A stretch of 8,348 bases of DNA from contig CBETVX010000083.1 of assembly GCA_965539935.1 (NCBI GenBank), positions 1 through 8,348 on the forward strand, in the 5' to 3' direction. The number at the start of each line of letters is the position of its first letter. Position 1 is the first letter of the stretch. Below are positions 1 through 6,592 of the stretch, in pieces. Source of the stretch: CBETVX01 sp965539935 (GTDB lineage Bacteria; Bacillota; Clostridia; Peptostreptococcales; Caminicellaceae). Position numbers and translations under genes: made by a program. The notes under the pieces are model-generated. The model was not told where the DNA came from. It saw nothing but the letters and a program-made list of their open reading frames with translations, and did not search any database.

Positions 1-750
1 ATAAGTTCTAAAATTAATGTTGAGGATTTGGCTAAACGTACCCATGGATTATCAGGTGCTCATATTTCAAACATAGCAAATGAAGCTGCCATACTTGCAG
101 TAAGAAAGAACAAAAATATTATTGATATAGAAGAATTTGATGCAGCAATAGAAAAGGCAATAGGTGGATTAGAAAGAAAAAGTACTAAAGTAATAGAGAA
201 GGAAAAACGAAGAGTCTCTTTTCACGAAGCCGGTCATGCTTTAGTGGGAAAAATATTAAACACTGATTTAATTACTAAAATTTCAATAGTTCCTAGAAGT
301 CAAGCATTAGGATATGTTATGTATACACCAGAAGAGGAAAGATTTCTAATAACCAAAGAAGAACTATACAACAAAATCAAAGTCATGCTAGGAGGTAGGG
401 CAGCAGAAGAAGTAGTTTTTGGAAATATTTCTACAGGTGCTAAGGATGACCTTAAAAAAGCTAACCAAATAGCATTCCAAATGGTTTGTGAATACGGAAT
501 GAGTAATTTGAAAAATAGATTTTATGACCCTAGTATTATACGTAATTGTTACGATACCATTGATAAAGAGATTAGTTTGATTATAGAAAAATGTTATAAA
601 GATGCCAAAGAAATAATGAACTCTCAAAAAGATCTTCTCTATAAAGTAGCATCTATTCTATTTGAAGAAGAAACATTAACAGGTGAAGAGTTAGATAAAA
701 TAGTCAGTGAATATAATAATGCAAAAAAGAATATTGTTATGCAAACATAA
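1..750 (+). CDS. FtsH-like ATP-dependent zinc metalloprotease, C-terminal part (5' end outside window)
   Basis: The reading frame is open from base 1, so this is the last 249 codons of a longer gene; the TTG at 28 is internal and is not a start. The first ~55 residues match the end of an AAA+ ATPase module (LSGAHISNIANEAA, in the place of the FtsH SGADLANL..NEAAL segment). The rest is an M41 peptidase domain. The zinc site HEAGH is at fragment residues 75-79, followed by the family block around ALGYVMYTPEEE, then GGRAAEEVVFG, and then STGAKDDL, whose last Asp (codon 448-450) aligns with the third zinc ligand of FtsH. FtsH enzymes are membrane-anchored hexamers that degrade misassembled or short-lived proteins; the anchor and Walker motifs would lie upstream of the window. 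The protein is divergent: HGLSGAH replaces PGFSGAD, and the segment after EYGMS is shorter than in standard FtsH. It may therefore be a paralogue rather than the housekeeping ftsH, so no symbol is given. Confidence 0.9.
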   Translation: MSSKINVEDLAKRTHGLSGAHISNIANEAAILAVRKNKNIIDIEEFDAAIEKAIGGLERKSTKVIEKEKRRVSFHEAGHALVGKILNTDLITKISIVPRSQALGYVMYTPEEERFLITKEELYNKIKVMLGGRAAEEVVFGNISTGAKDDLKKANQIAFQMVCEYGMSNLKNRFYDPSIIRNCYDTIDKEISLIIEKCYKDAKEIMNSQKDLLYKVASILFEEETLTGEELDKIVSEYNNAKKNIVMQT

Positions 751-790
751 AAGAACGTTTAGCTTTTTAGTCTAAACGTTCTTTTATGTT
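749..790. terminator. Bidirectional intrinsic terminator between convergent genes
   Basis: A perfect 14-bp inverted repeat (749-762 with 772-785, AAAAGAACGTTTAG and its complement) encloses a 9-base loop. The A-rich start and T-rich end provide a U-tract in either direction. It begins at the stop codon of the FtsH-like gene and lies just past the thrS stop, so it can end both converging transcripts. Confidence 0.88.
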
Positions 791-800
791 TTTATTTATT

Positions 801-2726
801 TTATGCAAGCTGTAAAACTTTGTCCTTTATCTCTTTAAGAATATCTTTTATGAAATCTTCAACATTTTTACTACCTAATTCTCCATTGTCCCTTGAACGT
901 ACAGAAACAGTTTTAGTTTCTTCTTCCTTGTCACCAACTATCAACATATATGGCACCTTTTCAAGTTGAGCTTCACGAATTTTATATCCAATTTTCTCAT
1001 TTCTACTGTCAACTTCTACCTTCACACCATATTCTTTTAATTTATTAGCCAAAGAATCGGCATAATCTAAATGTCTATCTGTTATTGGTAAAATTTTCAC
1101 TTGAACTGGAGCCAACCATGTTGGAAACTTTCCTGCAAAATGTTCTATTAGTATTCCAATAAATCTCTCAATACTACCAAATGCAACCCTATGGATTACA
1201 ATAGGTCTATGTTTTTCTCCATCTTTACCTATATATGTTAAGTCAAATCTTTGAGGTAATTGGAAGTCCAGCTGAATTGTTCCACATTGCCATGTTCTTC
1301 CTATACAGTCTTCTAAATGAAAATCTATCTTTGGTCCGTAGAAGGCACCATCACCTTCATTTAACTTATAGTTTAAGCCTAACTCTTCAAGAGCTTCTTT
1401 TAAAGCGGATTCAGCCATATTCCACTCTTCGTCGCTTCCCATTGAATCTTCTGGCCTTGTGGATAATTCCACATGATATTTAAATCCAAATTGAGTATAT
1501 ACTTCATCTATAAGTTTTGCTACGCCTTTAATCTCGTCTTTTATTTGGTTAGGAAGCATAAATATATGGGCATCGTCTTGAGTAAAGGCTCTTACTCTCA
1601 TCAATCCATGTAAAGCACCTGATAATTCGTGTCTATGAACTCTTCCCACTTCCCCATATCTCATAGGAAAATCCCTATAGGAATGCATTTCTGTTTTATA
1701 TACTAGCATTCCCCCTGGGCAATTCATGGGTTTTATAGCATAGTCCTCATTATCTATTTTAAGAGTATACATATTTTCCTTATAGTGATACCAATGTCCT
1801 GAAGTCTCCCATAACTTCCTATTTAAGATTATAGGAGTTTCCACCTCCACATATCCAGCCTTTCTATGGACTTCCCTCCAATAATCCATGAGAGTATTTT
1901 TAAGTTCCATTCCCTTTGGTAGGAAAAATGGAAAACCTGGTCCCTCTTCTAATATTGTAAATAGCTTTAATTCTTTACCTAACTTTCTATGATCCCTCTT
2001 TTTAGCTTCTTCTAATCTATGAAGGTATTCTTCTAGTAACTTTTTCTTTGGGAAAGAAGTACCATAGATTCTTTGGAGCATTTTATTATTTTCGTCTCCC
2101 CTCCAATAGGCACCTGCTATACTCAAAAGCTTTAGGGCTTTTACATATTTAGTGCTTGGAAGGTGTGGTCCTCTACATAGGTCTACAAAGTCTCCCTGTT
2201 TATAGAAGGATATTACTGAATCTTCAGGAAGCTCTTCAATAAGCTCTAGCTTATATTCTTCTCCCTTTTCTTTCATAAGCTCTATTGCTTCTTCACGGGG
2301 TAGTTCAAATCTTTCAATTTGTAAATTTTCTTTAACTATTTTCTCCATTTCCTTTTCTATCTTTTCTAAATCCTCTGGTGTAAAAGTATGCTCTGAATCA
2401 AAATCATAATAAAATCCATTATCAATTGATGGTCCAATAGCCAATTTAGTACCAGGGAATAGCTTTTTAACAGCTTGGGCTAAGATATGGGTACTAGTAT
2501 GTCTAAATACATCTTCCCCTTTTTCATCATAAAATTTAAGTATATTTAACTCACAATCATCATTAAGTTTAGTTTTGAGATCTACTACTGTATCATTAAT
2601 TTCACCAGCAACAGCTTCCTTAGCCAATCTACCACTAATCATTTTAGCCACTTCAAGGATAGTAGTTCCCTTTTCCACCTCTTTAATAGATCCGTCTTTT
2701 AGAGTAATTTTGACATTTTCCATCAT
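801..2726 (-). CDS. thrS: Threonyl-tRNA synthetase
   Basis: This class II synthetase charges tRNA-Thr with threonine in the cytoplasm. The full-length protein of 641 residues shows the family order: an N-terminal TGS domain (about 5-65), an editing domain (about 66-230), a catalytic core (about 250-535) and an anticodon-binding domain (about 540-641). The editing-site motifs are HTSTH (76-80) and CRGPH (184-188), which clear mischarged seryl-tRNA. The catalytic zinc ligands are C336 (MNCPGGM), H387 (QDDAHIF) and H512 (IVIHRVAFGS), equivalent to C334/H385/H511 of the E. coli enzyme. Motif 2 is around VRAFTQDDAH and motif 3 around GSIERFIGILIEHF. The gene starts with two consecutive ATG codons (2726 and 2723). 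GGAGG at 2735-2731 lies 4 bases from the first and 7 from the second, so the second may be used. Expression is controlled by the T-box leader directly upstream. Confidence 0.98.
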   Translation of the reverse strand: MMENVKITLKDGSIKEVEKGTTILEVAKMISGRLAKEAVAGEINDTVVDLKTKLNDDCELNILKFYDEKGEDVFRHTSTHILAQAVKKLFPGTKLAIGPSIDNGFYYDFDSEHTFTPEDLEKIEKEMEKIVKENLQIERFELPREEAIELMKEKGEEYKLELIEELPEDSVISFYKQGDFVDLCRGPHLPSTKYVKALKLLSIAGAYWRGDENNKMLQRIYGTSFPKKKLLEEYLHRLEEAKKRDHRKLGKELKLFTILEEGPGFPFFLPKGMELKNTLMDYWREVHRKAGYVEVETPIILNRKLWETSGHWYHYKENMYTLKIDNEDYAIKPMNCPGGMLVYKTEMHSYRDFPMRYGEVGRVHRHELSGALHGLMRVRAFTQDDAHIFMLPNQIKDEIKGVAKLIDEVYTQFGFKYHVELSTRPEDSMGSDEEWNMAESALKEALEELGLNYKLNEGDGAFYGPKIDFHLEDCIGRTWQCGTIQLDFQLPQRFDLTYIGKDGEKHRPIVIHRVAFGSIERFIGILIEHFAGKFPTWLAPVQVKILPITDRHLDYADSLANKLKEYGVKVEVDSRNEKIGYKIREAQLEKVPYMLIVGDKEEETKTVSVRSRDNGELGSKNVEDFIKDILKEIKDKVLQLA

Positions 2727-2777
2727 TATACCTCCTTATTATTATTTTGTATTTTAAACTTAAAAATTAACAAATAT

Positions 2778-2816
2778 AAAAACCTCCCATCCCTTATATA
2801 ATAAGGGACGAGAGGT
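2778..2816 (-). terminator. T-box regulated terminator of thrS leader
   Basis: On the - strand ACCTCTCGTCCCTTA (2816-2802) pairs over 15 positions, two of them G-U, with TAAGGGATGGGAGGT (2796-2782). The loop is 5 bases and a run of five T (2782-2778) follows. The 5' arm also supplies bases that can pair with the T-box segment (CGGGAG with CTCTCG, AGGG with CCCT), so terminator and antiterminator exclude each other. Confidence 0.93.
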
Positions 2817-3025
2817 TACTCCCGCGGTTCCACCCTAGTTGAACAACTCCACCTTTGTGACATTAACGCTGTCAAACGATAATCTTTTCACCTAAAGCTA
2901 CTAGATTATTGCATAAGGGGTAGTTTTCCTATAGTCATATCAAAAATGCTCTCAGCCAATGACATTTTCTCTCTGTAGACTGGGTCTATAGTACTCTTCC
3001 CTATCGTCGCATTAAATATATTTAT
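2778..3025 (-). promoter_or_regulatory. T-box leader riboswitch, threonine type, upstream of thrS
   Basis: The leader senses uncharged tRNA-Thr: tRNA binding favours an antiterminator and lets thrS be transcribed. The hallmark T-box AGGGTGGAACCGCGG is at 2836-2822. Stem I starts near 3010 (ATAGGG pairing with CCCTTAT of 2920-2911, and CTATAG 2991-2986 with 2934-2929). Its internal loop carries AGTA (2995-2992) opposite the likely specifier codon ACT (2924-2922), a Thr codon followed by A. A second stem pairs AATAATCT (2909-2902) with AGATTAT (2885-2879) and has AGTA and GGTGAAA on its two sides, like stem II. TGACA..TGTCA (2874-2858) may be part of the IIA/B element and AGTTGTTCAACT (2848-2837) may be stem III. 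The T-box bulge reads TGGA, which would pair with a U discriminator, the base usual in tRNA-Thr of Firmicutes. Boundaries are approximate. Confidence 0.95.
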
Positions 3026-3031
3026 TTTAAT

Positions 3032-3059
3032 ATTATATTCCACTATACCTATTTGTCAA
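3032..3059 (-). promoter_or_regulatory. Sigma-A promoter of thrS T-box leader
   Basis: This is a perfect consensus pair: TTGACA (3059-3054), a 16-base spacer, then TATAAT (3037-3032). It lies about 20 bases before stem I of the T-box. It starts only 32 bases beyond the stop codon of the upstream DUF445 gene, which suggests thrS is transcribed independently. With such a strong promoter the leader terminator would be the main control. Confidence 0.92.
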
Positions 3060-3090
3060 TAATTTTTTGCAATTTACTGTAAGTTTATAC

Positions 3091-3693
3091 TTAAAATTGT
3101 AGTATAATTATACCTTGTATAAATCCTATAATAAATCCTAAGAATCCACCTAAAATTTCTATGTGCTTTAATTCCTTTTTGGCTATATTTAATATAATCT
3201 CTTCTAACTTGTCCAAATCAAAATTATTTACTTTTTCTTCAATAATATCTGATATCTTAACTTTACTGGTTGCTTTGTGTATCAATCTCTCACTTAGTTC
3301 ATTTATAGCATTTTCTCCCTCTTTGTCTATAATTTCATCAACATAGACTGTTATCATATTTCTTATTGCGGTTGGTATAAAAGCAGGTATCTTTTCATCA
3401 ACTATATTCTTTATTTTTTCCTTTATTCCTTGTAGTATCTCCGTTTTATTTTCTTCTTCTATAACTTTATCAATTATTTCCTCAATTGACACAAGTTCGT
3501 TTTCAACGGTTTGTCCAATACTATGGGCTAATTCACTTTTTCTTTTTGGTATTAAGCCCTGTATAGGTATATTTAGTATAGGTATTATTATGGGATTAAG
3601 AGGCCTAAATATTAATTTAATAGCAAAAACATTTGTAAGCCATCCTATGCCAGCTCCTATTACAGATAATAATATAACTTGTAGCCAAAACAT
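3091..3693 (-). CDS. DUF445 family membrane protein
   Basis: The 200-residue protein has a hydrophobic N-terminal segment (about 4-27) running into the conserved block GWLTNVFAIKLIFRP (17-31) and a second block GLIPKRKSELA (46-56). A long charged, helix-rich middle follows (about 60-175), with alternating Glu/Lys and Ile. The C-terminal hydrophobic segment (about 179-199) begins with HIEILGGFLGF. This is the layout of the short DUF445 (YheB-like) proteins: two membrane segments around a soluble helical domain. The family's function is not established. The ATG start follows AAGGGGTG with 7 bases between GGGG and the start. No clear terminator separates it from the thrS promoter. It sits between ytxC and thrS, but nothing in the sequence ties its function to either gene. 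Confidence 0.9.
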   Translation of the reverse strand: MFWLQVILLSVIGAGIGWLTNVFAIKLIFRPLNPIIIPILNIPIQGLIPKRKSELAHSIGQTVENELVSIEEIIDKVIEEENKTEILQGIKEKIKNIVDEKIPAFIPTAIRNMITVYVDEIIDKEGENAINELSERLIHKATSKVKISDIIEEKVNNFDLDKLEEIILNIAKKELKHIEILGGFLGFIIGFIQGIIILQF

Positions 3694-3733
3694 TTTTACA
3701 CCCCTTACTATATTGTCTTATACAAACAAATAA

Positions 3734-3762
3734 AGTATATCATATTACTATATTACTTACAA
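3734..3762 (-). promoter_or_regulatory. Putative sigma-A promoter of DUF445 gene
   Basis: TTGTAA (3762-3757), a 17-base spacer and TATACT (3739-3734) match the consensus at 4/6 and 5/6 positions. Transcription would begin about 35 bases before the ATG. The region is AT-rich, so a chance match is possible. Confidence 0.55.
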
Positions 3763-3812
3763 TGATTTAAGAAATTCAAATCCTAATAATAATTTAGAGA
3801 AGAGTTAGCAAT

Positions 3813-4727
3813 CTACTCTTCCCTAACTTCTTTTTTATGATTACATATTTTGAAACTATTACATATAATAACTTTTTCTTGAAATATATTTTCTATGGTT
3901 TCAATTATTTCATTATTTTTAATATTTTTTGCATAATGTATTATTATTCTTTTAGGAGCCATAGTTATAAGAGAGCTAATTAACATATCGTCACGGCTTA
4001 AATTATTATCTTCTAAATCGTCACTCAACTCTCTTATGTACTTATCATCTATCACCTTAAAATTCTCATCATGCAAGTGATATTTGCCATCTTTATCAAC
4101 AATAATATTCAATAATTCTATTTTAGGTTCTTGAATATTAACAAAGTATCTTAACAGTTTAATAAATTCTTTATATTCTTTTTCCATCACATATTCCTCA
4201 ATAGCCCTATCTAAGATATCATTTAAATCATCGAAATAGTTTTTCAGTCTAAACTTAATAAATCCAACAATGTTTATGGTACTGTTAAATTCTAGAAAGT
4301 CCATAAGTTTATAAAGTATCTTTGCTTTTCTATTGACTTTACTAGAAATAGCATTATCATCATATTCATTTTCAATAAATTTATAAAACTGCTGTAAAAT
4401 AAATTCTCTCTCATCCTTAGAAACAAAACTATAATTATTTTGTAGAATTTTATTGACTATTTTCCCTTCTAATCCATCTACAATATAGTCAGCAATAGCA
4501 ATAGCACAGTACTGTTTAAAAGTATTTATAAACTCATCAACGGAGCAATCTTTATATATATTAAAATAATCAGTATCTATACTAAAAGATATTGTATTTT
4601 CCCTTTCATTTTCTGTAATACTATAGTCAATATATATATATCCATACTTATAGTTATAAAGTATCTTATCTGCTAAATTTTTTATAGTTTTAGTATTTTC
4701 ATTTAATATTATTGAAAGCAAATGCAA
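3813..4727 (-). CDS. ytxC: YtxC-family putative sporulation protein
   Basis: The 304-residue protein belongs to the YtxC family, which is known essentially only from endospore formers; its molecular role is unknown. The recognisable family blocks are VGFIKFRLKNY (154-164), EYVMEKEYKEFIKLLRYF (178-195), the adjacent NIQEPKI (197-203), and SSLITMAPKRIIIH (251-264). The C-terminal part EKVIICNSFKICNH has two Cys (289 and 295). I see no signal peptide or membrane segment. The start is a TTG at 4727: GGGAG (4741-4737) lies 9 bases upstream, and an in-frame TGA at 4736-4734 rules out a more upstream start. In B. subtilis ytxC lies directly next to thrS. Here DUF445 and the T-box unit lie between them, so the neighbourhood is kept but not the adjacency. 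A possible sporulation-type promoter precedes the gene. Confidence 0.9.
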   Translation of the reverse strand: MHLLSIILNENTKTIKNLADKILYNYKYGYIYIDYSITENERENTISFSIDTDYFNIYKDCSVDEFINTFKQYCAIAIADYIVDGLEGKIVNKILQNNYSFVSKDEREFILQQFYKFIENEYDDNAISSKVNRKAKILYKLMDFLEFNSTINIVGFIKFRLKNYFDDLNDILDRAIEEYVMEKEYKEFIKLLRYFVNIQEPKIELLNIIVDKDGKYHLHDENFKVIDDKYIRELSDDLEDNNLSRDDMLISSLITMAPKRIIIHYAKNIKNNEIIETIENIFQEKVIICNSFKICNHKKEVREE

Positions 4728-5000
4728 TATTTTTCACTCCCTTCATGTTTAGTATATGGTACTAAAATGATGGCTATACAAAAGCAAGATTAGTAGTTAT
4801 TACTTAAACTTCTTTATAATCTCTTAAGAGGTATTATTGATTATATTATATGCTTTTTCCTTATTATAGGTGATTTTCAAATTTATTAAATAAATAATTC
4901 TTTTAATTTCTTAATAATATTTATACCCTCTGCTCGTATTTTATTCTGAATTGATACAAGGATTAGTATGTATATATTATTTTCTTTTCCAAAAAAATAA
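4728..5000. other. AT-rich spacer between ytxC and tRNA cluster
   Basis: Together with the terminator hairpin this makes about 300 bases with no plausible protein gene on either strand. It contains the ytxC ribosome binding site and candidate promoter at its left end. A palindrome CTCTTAAGAG (4821-4830), flanked by ATAAT and ATTAT, lies in the middle. A weak + strand promoter-like pair (TTGATA 4951-4956, 16 bases, TATATT 4973-4978) points at the terminator hairpin. I see nothing else in it. Confidence 0.6.
4751..4777 (-). promoter_or_regulatory. Candidate sigma-E-like promoter of ytxC
   Basis: ATA (4777-4775), exactly 16 bases, then CATATACT (4758-4751) resembles the B. subtilis mother-cell sigma-E pattern ATA-N16-CATACANT. 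A sigma-A reading (TTGTAT with a 19-base spacer to TATACT) is poorer. A sporulation promoter would fit a YtxC gene. The predicted leader would be only about 17 bases, which weakens the call. Confidence 0.35.
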
Positions 5001-5024
5001 ACACAACCTATAATTAGGTTGTGT
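4991..5024 (-). terminator. Intrinsic terminator of tRNA cluster
   Basis: A perfect 10-bp stem (ACACAACCTA 5001-5010 with 5015-5024) has a 4-base loop. On the - strand it is followed by TTATTTTTTT (5000-4991). It lies 11 bases beyond the 3' end of tRNA-Cys. CTTTTTTGA follows the stem on the + strand, so it may act in both directions. Confidence 0.9.
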
Positions 5025-5035
5025 CTTTTTTGATT

Positions 5036-5110
<75 letters not shown>

Positions 5111-5120
5111 GAGATTTAAT

Positions 5121-5195
5121 TGGAGCGGTAGAAGGGATTCGAACCCTCGACCCTCGCCTTGGCAAGGCGATGCTCTACCACTGAGCCACTACCGC
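5121..5195 (-). tRNA. tRNA-Gly (anticodon GCC)
   Basis: The 75-base cloverleaf has acceptor arm GCGGTAG (5195-5189) paired with CTACCGC (5131-5125), discriminator T and encoded CCA. The anticodon loop TTGCCAA carries GCC. It lies 10 bases upstream of tRNA-Cys and 5 bases downstream of tRNA-Phe, so the three are cut from one transcript. Confidence 0.97.
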
Positions 5196-5200
5196 AAACA

Positions 5201-5276
<76 letters not shown>

Positions 5277-5438
5277 TTATCTTCAGTAACCCAACAGGGA
5301 TTTAAAATTGCCAATTATGTATACAAATCTACAGTATCAAGTATCTTGCCCCTCTTAGACATTATATTATAAAAGGTTTAAAGTTGGATTTAGGTATTAT
5401 AACTACCTTTTCCAACTTTACTCTTCTAATCTCTAAAT
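5277..5438 (-). other. 162-base structured gap inside tRNA cluster
   Basis: There is no gene in this gap. Directly after tRNA-Val a long inverted repeat forms AAAGTTGGA (5419-5411) with TCCAACTTT (5388-5380), plus an inner AGGTA/TACCT helix across a small internal loop. No proper U-tract follows, so it is not a clear terminator. A weak promoter-like pair, TTGATA (5340-5335) and CATAAT (5319-5314), has a spacer of only 15 bases. Confidence 0.5.
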
Positions 5439-5514
5439 TGGTGGGCGCAACAGGACTTGAACCTGTGACCCCCTGCTTGTAAGGCAGGTGCTCTCCCAGC
5501 TGAGCTATGCGCCC
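5439..5514 (-). tRNA. tRNA-Val (anticodon UAC)
   Basis: The 76-base cloverleaf has acceptor arm GGGCGCA (5514-5508) paired with TGCGCCC (5449-5443), discriminator A and encoded CCA (5441-5439). The anticodon stem CCTGC/GCAGG frames the loop CTTACAA, giving anticodon TAC (UAC in RNA). It is the first gene of the cluster, about 13 bases after the predicted transcription start. Confidence 0.97.
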
Positions 5515-5533
5515 ACTTCATGTGACAAAATAT

Positions 5534-5562
5534 ATGATACAATATTTTTCCTTACATGTCAA
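5534..5562 (-). promoter_or_regulatory. Sigma-A promoter of tRNA cluster
   Basis: TTGACA (5562-5557), a 17-base spacer and TATCAT (5539-5534) match at 6/6 and 5/6 positions. The pair is placed to start RNA about 13 bases before tRNA-Val. No equally good promoter precedes tRNA-Phe, so this one probably serves all four tRNAs. Confidence 0.88.
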
Positions 5563-5625
5563 TACTATTTTTCATACTTTATTTTATTAAATATATCTTG
5601 GCTATGTTATTTCCATCAAAGCATG

Positions 5626-6510
5626 TTATTCCTTAGCTTTCTTCAACAAATTTTGTAATTGTTCCTTACTAAAATGATATTTGTGATTACAGAAGTGACA
5701 TACTATCTCTGCCTTACCATCTTCTTCGATTATGGCAGTTAGTTCATCTTCACCCATACTAATTAATACTCTTTCTATTTTTTCCTGATTGCAATCACAT
5801 ATAAAATCTACTTCTTTTTTTTCTAAAATTTCTACATCTAAATCCTTTAAAATAGTGTTTGTTATTTCTTCCCCTGTCATTCCTTCATTTATCATTGTAG
5901 AAATTGAAGGTATATCTTTGATGGCATTTTCAAGTTTTATAAGTATCTCTTCTTCAACATCAGGTAAAGGTTGAATTATGAAACCTCCAGATGCAATTAC
6001 CTTCCCATACTCATCTACTAATACTCCTAATGAAACAACTGATGGCTGTTGCTCAGAATACATATAATATGCTGCTATATCCTCTGCAATTTCTCCTGAT
6101 ATTAAATTAGCTTGACCTATGTAGGGCTTTTTTAAATTTAAATCTTTTATTATACTAATCTTTCCATTTTTGCCTACAGCTCCTCCTACATCTAGTTTGC
6201 CTTGGGAGTTAAATGCTATAGTAGCATTAGGATTAGATATATAGGCCTTCACATTTCCATTTGTATCAGAAACCGCTACAATCGATTTTATTTCATTAGA
6301 TCCATTTATTTTAAGAGTTAATTTATCCTTATCTCCCTTTAACATATATCCCATTATTGAAGCTGCTGTTATGGTTCTACCTAGAGCTGCAGTGGAAACA
6401 GGAGTTGTATTATGAATTTTTCTAGCTTTTTCTACCATTTCAGTTGTTATTGCAGTAAATATTCTTACTTTTTTATTTTCAGCTAAGGCTCTTATAATAT
6501 AATTTTTCAA
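5626..6510 (-). CDS. hslO: Hsp33 redox-regulated molecular chaperone
   Basis: Hsp33 is a cytoplasmic holdase chaperone: its zinc centre is oxidised under oxidative stress, and the protein unfolds and binds aggregating proteins. The protein is 294 residues, the family's usual length. It shows the N-terminal substrate-binding domain (TPVSTAALGRT 36-46, KAYISNPNA 88-96, DVGGAVGKNG 107-116, SGEIAEDIAAYY 138-149, QQPSVVSLGVL 154-164) and the C-terminal redox switch. All four switch cysteines are present: C238 and C240 (CDC), C271 and C274 (CHFC). The start is a TTG at 6510, with AGGAGG (6524-6519) 8 bases upstream. The gene lies 82 bases behind the cold-shock gene, with a hairpin between. No convincing promoter of its own is visible, so partial read-through from the cold-shock gene is possible. 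No terminator is visible after its stop. Confidence 0.97.
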   Translation of the reverse strand: MKNYIIRALAENKKVRIFTAITTEMVEKARKIHNTTPVSTAALGRTITAASIMGYMLKGDKDKLTLKINGSNEIKSIVAVSDTNGNVKAYISNPNATIAFNSQGKLDVGGAVGKNGKISIIKDLNLKKPYIGQANLISGEIAEDIAAYYMYSEQQPSVVSLGVLVDEYGKVIASGGFIIQPLPDVEEEILIKLENAIKDIPSISTMINEGMTGEEITNTILKDLDVEILEKKEVDFICDCNQEKIERVLISMGEDELTAIIEEDGKAEIVCHFCNHKYHFSKEQLQNLLKKAKE

Positions 6511-6548
6511 AAAAAATACCTCCTGTCACTATATATTTTACATTATTA

Positions 6549-6571
6549 AAGCCCTGATAAAATCAGGGCTT
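6549..6571 (-). terminator. Hairpin after cold-shock gene (terminator or attenuator)
   Basis: A perfect 10-bp stem (AAGCCCTGAT 6549-6558 with 6562-6571) has a 3-base loop and follows the cold-shock stop codon by 21 bases. The - strand tail TTTAATAATG is short of Ts, so termination may be partial and allow some transcription into hslO. Confidence 0.65.
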
Positions 6572-6592
6572 AATTATCATCTATATTGTAAT

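Noticed and set aside
388..627. 79-codon open frame on the - strand inside the FtsH-like gene
   Set aside because: It is antisense to a clearly conserved protease domain, has no domain resemblance and no ribosome binding site.
1235..1483. 82-codon open frame on the + strand inside thrS
   Set aside because: It is a shadow of the conserved synthetase core, with no recognisable product.
2575..2757. 60-codon open frame on the + strand over the thrS start
   Set aside because: It is antisense to the TGS domain and ribosome binding site of thrS; the composition looks like reverse-complemented coding.
3100..3114. Palindrome GTATAATTATAC near the end of the DUF445 gene as an operator
   Set aside because: It lies within the coding sequence for Ile/Val-rich residues and is purely A/T-rich; chance is sufficient.
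3161..3346. 61-codon open frame on the + strand inside the DUF445 gene
   Set aside because: It is antisense to the charged helical middle of the DUF445 protein. Its Ser/Leu/Ile-rich composition is what reversed Glu/Lys codons give.
3799..3830. Hairpins at the ytxC stop codon (GAAGAGT/ACTCTTC and AGTTAG/CTAACT) as a terminator
   Set aside because: The stems are short and mutually exclusive, overlap the coding end, and are not followed by a T-run on the - strand.
5789..5974. 61-codon open frame on the + strand inside hslO
   Set aside because: It is antisense to the Hsp33 linker and redox domain, with low-complexity Ser/Ile composition.
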